Shown: one piece after another, positions 1-11,396 of the stretch
Layout of the letters: the number at the start of each line of letters is the position of its first letter
Position numbering within the stretch: the first letter of the stretch is position 1
Origin: Euborellia annulipes
Taxonomy: Eukaryota > Arthropoda > Insecta > Dermaptera > Anisolabididae
Assembly (NCBI GenBank): GCA_023213315.1
Contig: JAKCPI010012724.1
Location: 29,956 to 93,955 of the forward strand
DNA length: 64,000 bases
Reading direction: 5' to 3'
Position numbers and translations under genes: made by a program
The notes under the pieces: model-generated
Told to the model about the DNA's origin: nothing
Databases searched by the model: none
What the model saw: the letters and a program-made list of their open reading frames with translations, nothing else

Positions 1-382
1 AATTTAATAAACACGTAAAACCAGGGGGGAAGAGGGGTTTCAGGGTTAAAAGTCCGCAGGGAACTTTTTGTCTTTTTTAAAAAATATTTTTGCATTTATT
101 TAAATATTACTAGCCATACCCCTCCCCTCCTCAAGGATCCAGTATAATCCAATCAAACTGGCGAGTTAAAAAAAAAATGATAATCTTCCCCTCTAGTCTC
201 TTGTGCCACTGATATAGTATGTTAATTTCCCAAATAATTTTCCCAGATTCTCTAAAATATAAAATAAAAAAATTGAAGCGGTTCTCTTTTATTTTTTTAA
301 TCTTGTAATTAATAGGTAAATAAAGTGTAGGAGAGAACTGTTTAAATAAAATTCCCCTTCTCCTCCATTCATCTCTTTCAGG

Positions 383-392
383 TTATATAAAT
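383..392 (+). promoter_or_regulatory. TATA box of the Kazal inhibitor gene
   Basis: The motif TTATATAAAT lies about 60 bases before the ATG at 448. A start of transcription near 412-418 would leave a leader of roughly 30-35 bases, which suits a small highly expressed secreted protein. Position and motif are seen; use as a promoter is inferred. Confidence 0.5.
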
Positions 393-447
393 AGAATGCA
401 ATCAACCTCTGGGATTCACTTGTTGGAAAGGACATCATTACATTACG

Positions 448-1363
448 ATGAAACTGCTCGTTCTGCTCTTTGCTCTAGGTAAATTTAATGCAATCAAAGC
501 GAATTTTTTGTTTGCCTCTGACTATACAATCTCATCAACTCTTCCTATATAGATTTATGTATTTTTCTTTTTTAACAATTTTTCTTTTCATTCCTCAGCT
601 CTCACCTGTGGCGTTGTTTTTGGAGAAGATTGTAAATTTGCTTGCCCGGACAATTATAGTCCAATTTGTGGTCATGATACAAATTTGAATAAGGATAGAA
701 CGTTTCCGAATGAATGTACTTTGAGGGCATATAATTGTATTAATAAACAAAGTGAGTTCTTAATAATTTTTCAAGACTTTCGCATCTGACAATTAGAGCC
801 CGTATATTCAAATCATTTGGTAGACATAATATATTTTGCATACATTTTAGTCGTATCTCATGTCTTCTGGATTCAAACCAAGATTTTCTACTTTTGCGGT
901 GGAAAAGCGGGAAGTCATGATTCGAGTCCAGGGGCGCGATATACCCACTAAAACACAAACTTGCATTGCAAATTTATCTTAAACGATAAATTTACTTACG
1001 GTTGTTTTAGAGACTTGAAAACCTCAATTTCAAACAAAACTCTATTTTAATTGTTCAGAACGGGAAATCAAATTCTAACACAGTGGCACAAGCAGGTGGA
1101 AGAAGTTTTGGAGGTTTATCCCACAGTAGAGAGAAAATAATACCACTATAGTTTGAAATTGTTTTTTTCATTTGTTGTTATTATTAATTATTAAATAAAA
1201 AAGGAGAGATCCTTAAAAAATATAACCTTCCTCCAAGACGGAAATCCTAGGGTGCCTAAGACAAGGAACGAAGTTTTTACTTATTTGATAAGGTTTGTAT
1301 TTTTATTTTTATTTTAATTTTTTTTTTTTAGGTTTCACTCAAACTAAAAAAGGACCTTGCTGA
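448..1363 (+). CDS. Secreted Kazal-type serine protease inhibitor, single domain, 71 aa, three exons
   Basis: Exons are 448-478, 599-751 and 1332-1363; both introns are phase 1 with GT-AG ends. Residues 1-19 form a signal peptide (MKLLVLLFALAL start). The mature part is one Kazal domain with six cysteines at 22, 26, 34, 50, 57 and 71, the YSPICG core and the usual six-residue gap between the fourth and fifth cysteines. Family members block serine proteases with a loop just after the second cysteine; the residue in the P1 position here is Asp28, which is unusual and would not favour trypsin. The third exon was chosen because it alone supplies the last cysteine (KKGPC then stop); acceptors at 1059 and 1089 end without it. 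AATAAA follows at 1418. It lies opposite, and possibly within an intron of, the minus-strand membrane gene. Confidence 0.85.
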
Positions 1364-1417
1364 AACAACTGCCTTTAATAATTCTATCATTAATACTCTG
1401 ATACTCAATGTATTGAA

Positions 1418-1423
1418 AATAAA
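1418..1423 (+). terminator. Poly(A) signal AATAAA of the Kazal gene
   Basis: A canonical AATAAA lies 55 bases after the Kazal stop codon, a normal distance for a short 3' UTR. Confidence 0.5.
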
Positions 1424-1807
1424 TATAATTTAAAATTATTTTGTTTTTTATTAAATTTATAGTACTTGGCATATTAACATTTCTCTAAGTATAAAATAAA
1501 TATCGTACATATAAGAATAATGAATAAAGATTTAGCCAACTCCTAAGACTCTTTGGGAAATATATTTATTTCTCCATAAGCAATACAAATATTATTTTTG
1601 TTAGTAAAGATATGAATTATTTTATTTATATGCTGTACATTTTAAAATAGGAGTTTATATCTACAATATTTACAAAAAAAAAAATACAAAATTCATTAAT
1701 AGACTATAAATTATTATTAATATTATAATGAATCTGAAAAAAAAATAGAAAAAATTTTAATGTCTTTCTGAAAAATACTTTATTAAAATCTAACAAAAAG
1801 TTCCTAC

Positions 1808-4800
1808 CTGAAAATCATCCATAAGTTTTAAAACTCGGGCTGTGGTCAGAAGATCCGGAATTGATCTGCGTCTCCTTTTTCCATTAGTCATTAACACTAA
1901 ATTTGCGTTACTATCATTTTGTCCTTGCAATTTTCGAATAAGTTGCTGTAACAAATAATTCAAAGTTATGAGTTAAAATAAATAATTTACTTTTGGATAT
2001 AAAATATGAAATACTCATAGAAATAAATGAGGAAATTTGAAAATCCAAAAATTATAATAGGCTTAATCAAAATTCTCTATAAGGTTTATTCTAAGGAACA
2101 ATATTCATATATTTGAAAAAATGTATAGGCCTACCAAGAAAATTAACTGCACTTCAACCATTTAGAAATCGTTCTTGAACACGCCGATAATATATAATAT
2201 TGTAATTTGTTTATAATAAACAACACATTTATTTTTTAAGTAATTTATTGATGTCAGTTATATCAAGTTTTATTGAAATCTTAATTGAACGTTGAATCAA
2301 AAAGCGTGACGCACGAATAAAGATAATTTTTTATTCAGAAAAAGCAAAAATAATTAAAGAAATACAGAGCACCTCTCATAACGAGTAATTCGTATAACGA
2401 GCAAATTAAATTATAAAAGAATGACTCGCTTAACGAGCGACTTTTCGCATAACGAGTACAAAACACGGAAAAAATGTCTCTCCAATTAGTTTATAATTTG
2501 GCTTTTATATTTAATATTTTCGCGCTTTTAAATTTAGTTGTTACAATTTACAAAAAAAAAATTTTATTTAATTTAAAATGTAGAAGTAGTGTCGCTTGTG
2601 ATCCTCCATTTTCTCAAACTTCTGTTATAGTGTTAAATGTACATAAAAAAAAATTAATTGAATTTATTATTAGGAAGTTAATCAGGAAATAGATTTGTAA
2701 TTTTTTGTGAGAAAAATTTATTAAACTCTTTCAAAAATATCTCAGAAGAAAAAGTCGAAAGAAAACAGCCATAAGAGTGTATTTTTTCGACATGGAACGC
2801 ATTAACGTATTTTACATCAATTTGTTCGAAATAGTGACTGTGAGATAGTATAGATATAGATAGTATATAGATGTATAGATGGATGCCCACATTTATCCAT
2901 TTTTACATCAATTTATGTAAATATTAATTTATCGGAGACAACAGCATTGGATAGGGGGGAGTGGAGAGGGGGAATAAGGTCCGCCGACCCCTCACCGCAG
3001 GAATAATAAGGGCGAGGACAGAAGACATTAATTTATATGAGAAAAATTGTTTCGTATAACGAGTGTTTCGCTTTACAAGTTTGATTCTGGAACGAATCAA
3101 ACTCGTTAAGCGACGTTCCACTGTATATTAATTGTAAATTTCTAAATTAAATAAGAAAATCGTAAATATTTATCGGAACAGATTAAAAGTTAATTAAAAA
3201 TTAATAAACAATGGTCTAATCCTGATTAAAGATTTTTATATTTCAATGATCCCGGAAGACTATAAACGGCAGGTTTTTTTTTAGATGAAATTGTTATTAA
3301 AAACATTTTCGCAATGGTAATGTCACGAAATCAAACACCTATATAGATAAAAATGACTAGACCTCTCAAGTAAGTGATAGCATCATTTTCTGATAAAATT
3401 GAATTTAGCACAATGACAAATAAGTGAATTCATTTTCCAAATTATCATAATGAGTTGATAGTGAAATATTATGAAATTGTTCCATCATTATTTTGTATCG
3501 ACTTTTTGATTTTATAATTTTTATTAATATTAATTTACCCCTCTATTCTTTGTAGTGTTTTTTAATAAATATAATAATTAGAGCAGATAGAGAATGCTGT
3601 TAGGCATTAAGACCCTAATGAAAAAATCTTTTTTCGGGTAGATTTTTAACGTGAAGAAGAATTCGCATACTGGATGTCTAGCTTTGTATACGTGGGAGAA
3701 TATTGTTACGATTTTTTATGTATTATAGATCAGCAAGTAAAAAAATTAAATTGAATTATACAAATAAAAACACCAGAGGCGTACCGAGGGGGGGGGCGGT
3801 CCGCCCCAGGCCCCGAATCGGCATAGGCCCCCAAATATTTGTTTTGGAGAGGCTCCGGGGCAGCAGAAAAATTTAGTTTCCAAAAAAAAAAAAAAAAAAA
3901 AAAAAAAGGTAAAATAATTTCAACAGGAGAGGAAAAAAAATGTTTCGCAGGGTGGAAAAACAAAGTTGAGGATAAAATTTTCCCGCAAGGTGGCAAAAAT
4001 TTCGTCTTCCAAAAAAATAAGGTAAAATAATTTTTTCAGGAGAAGAAAAAAAAATTTCCGCAGGGTGGAAAAATAAAGTTTCGAAAAAAAGTTTTTCCAC
4101 ATTGAACTCTTGTATGTGGAAAATGTTCTTCTAGTTTCGCCTCAGGCCTCCAACTGTCTCGGTACGCCTCTGAAAAACTCTGAGTTATTTGTTTCAAATT
4201 ATTTATTAATAATAAATCAAAACTTAATATGTGATTCGATACTGATCTGTCATTTTCAGAAGTGATTTCTTAACTTAATTAAGTGTTGATTTATTATTAA
4301 TAAATAATTTGAAACAAATAACGGAATTTTTTGTATATTTCAATTTACAAAATGTTTTGAAACTTTAAATAATAGAATTAAATAAAGATTGTATAAGTAA
4401 AATATTAATTAGGCTCTAGGAAGAGGCATTTGAATTATTGTATTAACTTAACGATCTACAATAATTGCAGATAATGAATGTTGAGTCATTATATTAGATA
4501 GGAGCACCACCCTAAGACAAGACATTAAGAACCATCTGTGGTAGTAATCTATGGAGGGAGGAGCAATTATTACGAGGACAATGTTAAATTTAGCAAGGGG
4601 TGGAACTCACCTGAACCAATTTGATGAGATAGACGGCAAATAGCAGGAAGGATATGGTAAGAAGGGCTGTCTCATTCGAAGGGAACTCCACACCCTTATC
4701 ACCCCTCGCTTGCCTCGATATTGTTCTAGGGCCGCCAAATGCTCGATTGATCCTTAAATCTGTTCATTTACTGTATAAGCCATCCATGAGTTCAGGAGGT

Positions 4801-7800
4801 GAAATAAATTTTTTATTTAATCTGTTAATCTTATTCTAGGTCTTATTATTTTTGAAAAAATTTTTTTTAGATCTGTTCCTGGATCGCCTTAGATAGAATT
4901 AAGTAGGTAATTAAAAATTAAAATTAAAAACGCCGTGAATAATAAATAAAAAATAAAAAATACCTAATTCCATCTGAAAGAATCCAAGAAAAGAAATACC
5001 GAATAAATTTTCTAAAAAATTTTTTTATATTTTGTCCTTATCAGAGCAAACAAATTCTGATAACCGCTGGTCCGTATCACAGTGGTAGAGTTCTTGACTC
5101 TTGTGCTATGGTAGATCAGAGGTTCGCATTCCGTCTCATTCGACAAAAATTTATTTACAATTGAATTCGCTATCAATCACTTGAAATAAATGGCTTCCGA
5201 AAAAGATCTTAAAAAAAAATTCCGATAATAGAAATTAAAGACATTTTGAATTTAATTGTGGTTTATTGTGGCTGCCAAAATTTTTGTAGTTGATTTGTAT
5301 TATTAATTACTAATTAAAATAAACTACAATTAATGCCAAAAATGTCTTTTTATTAACCACTTAGTGCTTATATAATAAATATGATTCAAATTTAAAAATA
5401 AATATACGAACATAATTCCCGTAAAATGTTGTCTTTTAGTTTTTCGAGAAATTGCATCTTGCCCCGAATCGAGTGATCGTTTTGACTTTCCAAAAAGAGT
5501 CTCTTGTGGACAGAAACGAGCGTCTCCATCTCCGAAGGAGTCAGTGCTATTGAATTCTCGGTTTCATTTTTTTTATTCACATTATCACGTTTCAAGTTCT
5601 CTTTTTTTTGGCAAATCCTTTATCATCTCAAGAGATGTCGTTGTGATTACAGGCTCAACTGTGATAGTTTCTAAAGTGGTGGAGCTAGAATAGTAAAAAA
5701 ATGAATTATTAATTAAACAATGCTTTGACCTATGGCTCAGAGATAGAGCATTAGTTTCTGGTGCCAAAGGCCGAGGGTTAGCATTCCTTCCCAGCTGAGA
5801 AATTTATCTATTTTTTTTTTCAATTTCATTAAAGTCTTTTTCGGCAACGAAGGCCATTTAGACCCAGGATTGGTAGCCAATTCAATTGAAATAAAATGTC
5901 GCATGAGACGGGATACGAACCTGCGACCCTTGGTACAAAAGACCAGCATGGTTCAGGTTATTATTATTTGTTACGGCGCTTTCAGCTGTCATGACTATTT
6001 GTGCACTGAATGCGATTTAAGTATTAATTATATAATAAAGAATTTTTCTTTAACAAGACTGTGAGTGTTGTTTATTGGCGAGACCAAACATCCCATGGCC
6101 CCCGGGAATCGAACCCAGGATCTCCGGCCTTTCCGGGGCATAGACATTGCACCAGGCCACCGGACCCTCGACCTATACCAATAAAATTCCCGGGGCCATG
6201 GGATGTTTGGCATCGCCAGTAAACAACACTCACAGTCTTTTTAAATATATCTATGACTAGTTAAGTCCGAATCGAGGTATTTTGAATACTATTATCTTAT
6301 TCAAATATCGACGTTCTAATTAGCAGTGTCTAACTCCACTTTTTTTCGAAAATCATTTTTTTGTATTTTCTGTTGAAAAATATCATTCTCCTTATGCCCT
6401 GAACTGGGTAAGAGCGTAATTCAAATTTTTCAGTTCGGAAAGTTGCCGCACGAAAAGTGTTTAACAGTGGCTCTAATAATGACAATGAAATGTTTTTTGG
6501 TTCTCCTGAAAAATAAACAAAAATGGAGTTAGGCACTTAACTAATTAGAACGTAGATATATAGATCTCGAAAAATATTTAAAAAATTTTCTTTTTCGATT
6601 ATATCTCTCAGCCTAAAAAAAAAGTAATTATTCAGAGATAAGTTGCTGTTGATGTTCGAAATCAGGATCGTTAATAGACTCCCGAAATTAGCGAAACATT
6701 CTCCTGATTACAAGAAATAAATACTGTAAAAATTATCATATAATTATTAATTTTCTTCTTGAAGCTGATGGTAACTTGAGCAACATGACAAATATAAATT
6801 GTAATTTTTTTAAAATAAACATCAAGCCTGAATATCGACGTTCTAATTAGTAAAGTGCCTGACTCCATTTTTGTTTATTTTTCAGGAGAGCCAAAAAAAC
6901 ATTTCATTGTCATTATAAGAGCCAATGTTGACTTTTCGAACTGAAAAATTTGAATTACGCTCTTACCCAGTTCAGGGCATAAGGAGACAGTGGCGGATTA
7001 ATGCAATTTTGTCGGGGGGCGGTTTTTTTTTTCAATTTTTTTTTTATTTAAGGACTTTGTCGGCATCTATGGACATTTAGACCCCTTTCCTATTTATTTA
7101 AATTGATTGGTAACAAATTTAATTGAAATTAAAGAGCGGAAATCATAATTTTTTTAGATTACTAGTTTTTATAACTGTTTGTATTTCTTGTCGGGGGAGG
7201 GGGCGATCGCCCCCCCCCCCCTTAATCCGCCCCTGTAAGGAGATTGATATTTTTCAACAGAAAATACAAAAAAATGATTTTCGAATAAAAAGTGGAGTTG
7301 GACACTTTTCTACTGAGAGCATTGATATGATCCCAATCTAGGATAGAAACATCGCTTTTGTTTTTTTTCAAGTTAGCTGAAAAAAGTTAAATTTTTGTTT
7401 TTATCAACTGCTGACCAATTTTACCTCTAAAAACTTACATGTAGGAGGGGCCGAAAGCAATCTCTTTTTTTTCATCTTTTAATTACATTTTCTTTATTGA
7501 AAAATAATTAGAGTGTTGAGGTTTGTTAGAATTTTAGAAAAAAAGACCTTATCGAATTGTTAAAAGAAAAAAATAAATATTTGTAAATTCTAACATTAAC
7601 AAAAAAAAAAACCGAATAATTAGGACAGCTTGCTTTGAAATCTCAGAGTCGCTCGTTTAGGATTTTTCACCCTGAGTTTACGAAGTTTAATTCAGTCTCA
7701 AGCCAAAGGCCAAGAATAAATTTTTTTAAAAAATGTTAATTCAGCTTCGACTACGAATATATCAAATAAGTACGATGTTCTCTGTTACTATTTTGTCATC

Positions 7801-7962
7801 AGAAAGAGTTGAATACCTTTGTTCTAGCTTCGTCATTTTTTCATCAATTTTTGAAGAATATCCTTGATTAGGAACTGAAATATCCACACGAATCCATTCA
7901 TCCTCATCAGCCCTCAAAAGACAAACACAAAACATCCAAAATACGACCGTCAATCGCTGCAT
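1808..7962 (-). CDS. Unrecognised single-pass membrane protein with signal peptide, partial, four exons seen
   Basis: Exons in transcript order are 7817-7962, 5408-5684, 4611-4725 and 1808-1945, with GT-AG ends and matching phases (2, 2, 0). Exon 1 gives a signal peptide (MQRLTVVFWMFCVCLLRA) and an acidic start to the mature chain. Exon 2 adds a Thr/Ser-rich then charged, helical ectodomain. Exon 3 carries the membrane span (ALLTISFLLFAVYLIKLV). Exon 4 is cytoplasmic and holds a basic cluster GKRRRR. This reads as a small type I receptor-like or adaptor protein of about 225 residues so far; I cannot name the family. Exon 2 is out of frame by one base at a run of eight A (8 T on + at 5602-5609), upstream of which the second frame is closed by a stop; with seven the whole exon reads through. 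The last exon ends in a donor, so the gene continues to the left. Confidence 0.65.
2365..3123. mobile_element. Non-autonomous pogo-like DNA transposon
   Basis: The right end reads GTTCCACTG followed by TA, and the left end begins TA-CAGAGCACCTCTCATAACG. Both ends carry several copies of the phrase CGTATAACGAG or CGCTTAACGAG typical of pogo/Tigger-like terminal repeats. The 760-base interior has no transposase; the short ORF at 2474-2692 is not protein-like. Related copies sit at 15651 and 53979. It lies in an intron of the minus-strand membrane gene. Confidence 0.6.
3190..3770. other. AT-rich intronic spacer, nothing recognised
   Basis: No coding frame, tRNA-like box, or terminal repeat was found. 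It belongs to the large last intron seen of the minus-strand membrane gene. Confidence 0.4.
3774..4172. mobile_element. hAT-type miniature element with oligo-G and poly-A
   Basis: Terminal inverted repeats of about 16 bases start CAGAGGCGTACCGAG and end CGGTACGCCTCTG. The flanking 8-mers AAAAACAC and AAAAACTC match at 7 of 8, the target-site duplication length of hAT elements. The interior holds a run of G, a long poly-A and three degenerate repeats of a GCAGGGTGGAAAAA phrase. No transposase is encoded; the overlapping reading frames on both strands are low-complexity. Confidence 0.7.
4189..4323. repeat. Hairpin-forming inverted repeat next to the hAT element
   Basis: A 37-base arm beginning GTTATTTGTTTCAAATTATT returns as its complement at 4287-4323, with about 60 bases between. 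It looks like a small foldback element. Confidence 0.6.
5064..5218 (+). mobile_element. tRNA-derived SINE, family A
   Basis: Box A (CAGTGGTAGAGTTCTTGAC) and box B (AGAGGTTCGCATTCCG) of an RNA polymerase III promoter are visible, followed by the family tail (GGCTTCCGAAAAAGATCTTA) and A-run. Flanks ATTCTGATAA and ATTCCGATAA match 9 of 10 and are the target-site duplication. Confidence 0.75.
5723..5955. mobile_element. Two family A SINE pieces, one on each strand
   Basis: From 5723 a + copy shows its tRNA-like head (box B-like GAGGGTTAGCATTCC). From about 5810 to 5955 a minus copy is read from its tail (AAGTCTTTTTCGGCAACGAAGG) to its head (GGGATACGAACCTGCGACCC). It interrupts the sequence just upstream of exon 2 of the minus-strand membrane gene. 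Confidence 0.6.
6045..6235 (-). mobile_element. tRNA-like SINE (family C) bounded by an inverted repeat
   Basis: On the minus strand a tRNA-like body is seen with box A (TGGCCTGGTGCAATGTC) and box B (GGGTTCGATTCCC). It is enclosed by inverted arms: AGACTGTGAGTGTTGTTTA at the left and its complement at the right. A second diverged copy lies at 30001-30125. Confidence 0.55.
6308..7313. repeat. Inverted pair of one repeat, right copy split by a hAT element
   Basis: The block 6308-6548 returns in opposite orientation at 6841-7313, sharing phrases such as GCCCTGAACTGGGTAAGAGC and TCTAATTAG ends. The right copy is interrupted at 6988-7235 by a hAT miniature element, so the pair is older than that insertion. 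Confidence 0.65.
6988..7235. mobile_element. hAT-type miniature element with exact 8-bp duplication
   Basis: Ends are CAGTGGCGGATTAA and TTAATCCGCCCCTG; TAAGGAGA flanks it on both sides (6980-6987 and 7236-7243). It carries oligo-G and oligo-C runs and a fragment of a family A SINE tail (about 7050-7140). It is non-coding. Confidence 0.85.
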
Positions 7963-8341
7963 ACTGTCAACAACTGAACAGGAGGAAAAGCAGGAAAAGA
8001 ATTAACCATGCATGGGCAACTCACTTCTCACCTGGAACCACACTGACTCCACCCTGACACTAACTGGATCATAAATTAGCAACGGGAAAATAACACACAT
8101 TTAATTGTTTCTTCTAATTTATTTAAGTTTTTTCTTCTTTGAGCAAAAAATATTTTTACAGTTTTTATATTAAAAGTATTAGCAATATTTGATATAGTAT
8201 TATTTATCTATATCAAAAGATTTAAAGTCTCAGTTTCTTGATAATGAAATGAAAACATATTCTAAATAAAAAACAGTGGCTGTTTTAATAGGCAAAGAAA
8301 TAGCATATAGAGATTTATTGCTTTTAACATTATGTATAATT

Positions 8342-8596
8342 GGACCCTGTTATGCAATGGTGTGTCAAAGACCAAACATCGAGTTTTGAGAAAATCAGCA
8401 ATAAAGTTTTTTCTTTTCATTGGATTACATACTGTATAATTTTTCTTGTCAATTGTGCAAGTAACATTAAATATAAATTTTTTTAGGACATATTTCATAA
8501 AAAAATACTATTAATTAAAGCATTTGAAACAATATTCAGTGCTTAACTCAATTTTGAATTTTTTGGTCTTTGACACACCATTGCATAACAGGGTCC
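8342..8596. mobile_element. 255-bp TIR element, copy 1 of 3
   Basis: Terminal inverted repeats of about 32 bases begin GGACCCTGTTATGCAATGG. AATT flanks both sides, consistent with a 4-bp duplication. Copies 2 and 3 lie in DDX56 introns at 58698 and 59426, in the opposite orientation to this one. It is non-coding. Confidence 0.8.
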
Positions 8597-8960
8597 AATT
8601 AGGACTGAAAATTTATTTATTTAAATGCTTTAGAGGACTTTTTTCTTCTTTAAAGTGTCAATTATTTAGAAAAAGTTTCAGCATTGTTCTGTGCCCTTTT
8701 TCAGCTGTCATTTACAAATTATTTTTATTGATAATCTACATAAAAATTATTTGTTAAAAAAATTAATAAGATTTTATATATTTGGGAGGCCCGAAAACTT
8801 CTTTGAAACGTTGTCTCAGCATTCAGAAAACCCATTCAATGCAACTAAATTAAGTGTATAAAAATATGAAACCAATCACATATTTTTACTTGAATACATT
8901 ATCTTTTTTTCGCACTATTTTTTCTGAAAGGTAGAGTGTAAAAACATAATTAGAAGTATA

Positions 8961-9245
8961 TATTAATTTTTTTTTTTTTTTTTTTTTAAGGTCCTTCTCG
9001 GCATCTAAGGCCATTTAGACCCCATCCCTATTTATTTCAAATGATTTGTAGTCAAATCAAATGAAATAAATTTTTCTCGCTTGGGATGGGAAGCGAACCC
9101 GGGACTCCGGTGCGAGAAGCTAATGTCTTCCCACGAGCACGGCCCCGGGCTATATTAATAATTGAAATGTTTTTTTTTTTTTTTGCATCAAACCACTGGT
9201 CATCATAGACCTTTGGACCCTAACACATCCATTTTCAAAAAAAAA
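8961..9245 (-). mobile_element. Family A SINE and a second truncated tail
   Basis: The first element is read on the minus strand from its poly-A (long T-run at 8969) through AAGGTCCTTCTCGGCATCTAAG to a tRNA-like head (GCGAACCCGGGACTCC) ending near 9150. Another T-run and diverged tail follow at about 9168-9245. Confidence 0.6.
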
Positions 9246-10280
9246 AAAAAAAAAAACTTTTTGCCTTCCCCTGGAAAAATTTTTACTGATAATTGAATCG
9301 TTTATTTAGAAACCACCTAAGTGCGCTTTTTCAACTTTCGTAAAACTAAAGAAAACTGTTTTGAGCTTAAGTTTAGGTCTAGTCTTCTTCAAATATTTTT
9401 TCCAAATCAAAAACATGTATTGGGATAATCAAAAGATGTATTTACCTTTAAATTGTACAGTAGCACCAAAAACACTTGATTTGAAATTTTGTCACTAGGT
9501 GGTTTGAAAAAACGATCAATTTATAAAATTAGTAGATTAGTAGACCTATATAAAAACATCCAAATTTTTTATCATATTTTCTCCATCTTTTTTTTAATTA
9601 AATTAAACGTTTGGAAAATTAAATTATCTAATTAAAAATATTTTAATTTATAATAACATAAATATTATCTTCTATCTTTTTTTTATTACGCCCTTTCAAA
9701 CACCAGCCATTTTCTATCTTAAAATAGAAAATATATTAAATTAGATGAAGTTCAGGAACCTTTTTCATAAAATTCAATAGGATTTGGACCAAGAGGTTAA
9801 TTAAAAGAAAAGTTTTTAACGAAACTTTATTTGAGCCCAAACAATGTTTCGTCCACTTGCTGTAGGAATTCTTCAGTGGTTGGAGTCATAGAGAGCCATA
9901 TTATAAAAAAATTATTAAACATTCGGGCTTTAAAAAATGCAAAAACATGTTGCTAAGACTCTTAGCAAGAAGTTAGAAAGAAACTTGTCTATGTATTTTT
10001 TCTTAAAGCCCGACTGTTTAATAATTCGTATTAAAAACTTTTGACTTTTAATAAACCTCTTTGTTCAAATCCTATGGAAAATATATTAATATGAGGATGT
10101 GGTAGCCAAAGCGAACAAAATTAAAATCTATATTTTGTCGACGAAAAGGTAAAAAATGAGAAACTGGTATTAATATTTAAATATAAAAATAATTAAAGAT
10201 TATGCTCTCAATTTTGTATGCATCTCAACTATTTTTATTTTGTAATTCTTGTATAAAAAATATAATCTATTATAATAAAA
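9246..10280. other. AT-rich spacer with one small inverted repeat
   Basis: I see no gene. An inverted repeat around TTCGGGCTTTAA and TTAAAGCCCGA (about 9905-10035) marks a small foldback element. The remainder shows no structure I recognise. Confidence 0.4.
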
Positions 10281-10299
10281 TTGTTTGACTGATCATAGG

Positions 10300-10337
10300 T
10301 CCTGATGACGAGTGCGATCGGCAATCGAAACGTTGAC
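10300..10337 (+). ncRNA. Hammerhead-ribozyme-like motif
   Basis: CTGATGA at 10302-10308 and GAAAC at 10327-10331 are the two conserved cores of a hammerhead. Between them GAGTGC pairs with GCAATC (one mismatch) around a GATCG loop. AACGTT follows and is self-complementary, as in short dimeric helix III types. Such motifs are known in Penelope-like retroelements. The cleavage site and helix I are not clear, so activity is not claimed. Confidence 0.35.
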
Positions 10338-10620
10338 AAAATATTTTTTTTCGCCTTGATTGCCCTTATACTACATCCACATATTATAATAATCCAGCCA
10401 TCAAGAAACAACTTAGAAAATATATTTTTTTGATGACGGCATTAAATCAATGGGTAATTATATTCAAATTATTTACTAAGTTTACTTATCAAAGAATTAA
10501 ATACTAAAATCATATTCCTTTATATGTCTTTTAAGTATTCAATAATTCGAACTAGGTATATAGCTGAATGTTGATATTTGAATTTGGTAGCAACACAGCA
10601 TTCCATTTTATTATCCAAAC

Positions 10621-10860
10621 GCGGGCCGACGTTTCGGTTTTTGGCCAGATTAATGTCTGAAATTATATATCCTCGCCAAGATATTTTGGGCATAAACAAA
10701 ATTTTATTTTGGGCATAAACAAAATTTTATTTTGGGCATTAACATAGTTGAGAGATTTACAATTGTGTATGATCAATATAACTTGGCGAGTATATATTAT
10801 TTTGGACATTAATCTAGCCCTGAAGATGGGTTCATAGGAGACCGAAACGTGAATGAAAGA
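10621..10860. repeat. Pair of degenerate hammerhead-like repeats with a short tandem repeat
   Basis: A minus-strand motif (CCGAAACGTCGG, 10622-10640 region) and a plus-strand one (CTGAAGATGG...GACCGAAACG, 10820-10849) face each other. Between them a 26-base unit containing TTTTGGGCATAAACAAAA repeats about two and a half times (10675-10742). The layout resembles an inverted Penelope-like terminal pair, but there is no reverse transcriptase. Confidence 0.4.
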
Positions 10861-11396
10861 AAAACTAGCTGCGTTGTCCATTTTTCTACCAAATTTAAAT
10901 ACTGTAATCAACCATTGTTAAGTTCATTAAAACTAACTAAAAATAAATTAAGTTTTAGAGATCATTGTGTTAAATCAAGATAACAATTAGATGCCTCTCT
11001 GTTACAAAAAATGTACTTCTCCCCTCCTCCTATAAAAAATTACCGTTCGGGAAGGACCACTCTTCCAACTCAATATTAATTTAATAATCAAATTCTTTAA
11101 TCATTTCATTATAAACATCTTGATAAAATGTATTTCTCCTTATGATTAACACTTTGTCCTCTTGCACCTTGTTTCTATATCTTTTTCATTAATTTTCACT
11201 TGAATAGTATAAAAAAAAATTGTGTATAATAATTATTATTGCCATAAGCAAGAAGATGACTTATTTTTTATATACATTTCAATTATAAAAATCTAATTAT
11301 TCATTATCATTAAAAATAAAAAAGCTTTAAGCTTATAAAAAATTAATATAAATATAGAGATTCTTATAAATATAGAAAACTATTTTTTTGTTATTG

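Noticed and set aside
1059..1140. Alternative third exon of the Kazal gene (acceptors at 1058 and 1088)
   Set aside because: Neither supplies the sixth cysteine; the exon at 1332 does so in phase with KKGPC and stop.
1332..1500. Terminal exon of the minus-strand membrane gene overlapping the Kazal exon 3
   Set aside because: A phase-0 frame exists after an acceptor-like TTAG, but its composition is AT-driven and it fully overlaps a better-supported gene.
3839..4102. Overlapping ORFs on both strands at 3730-4102
   Set aside because: They translate poly-A and G runs of a hAT miniature element (low-complexity Phe or Lys strings).
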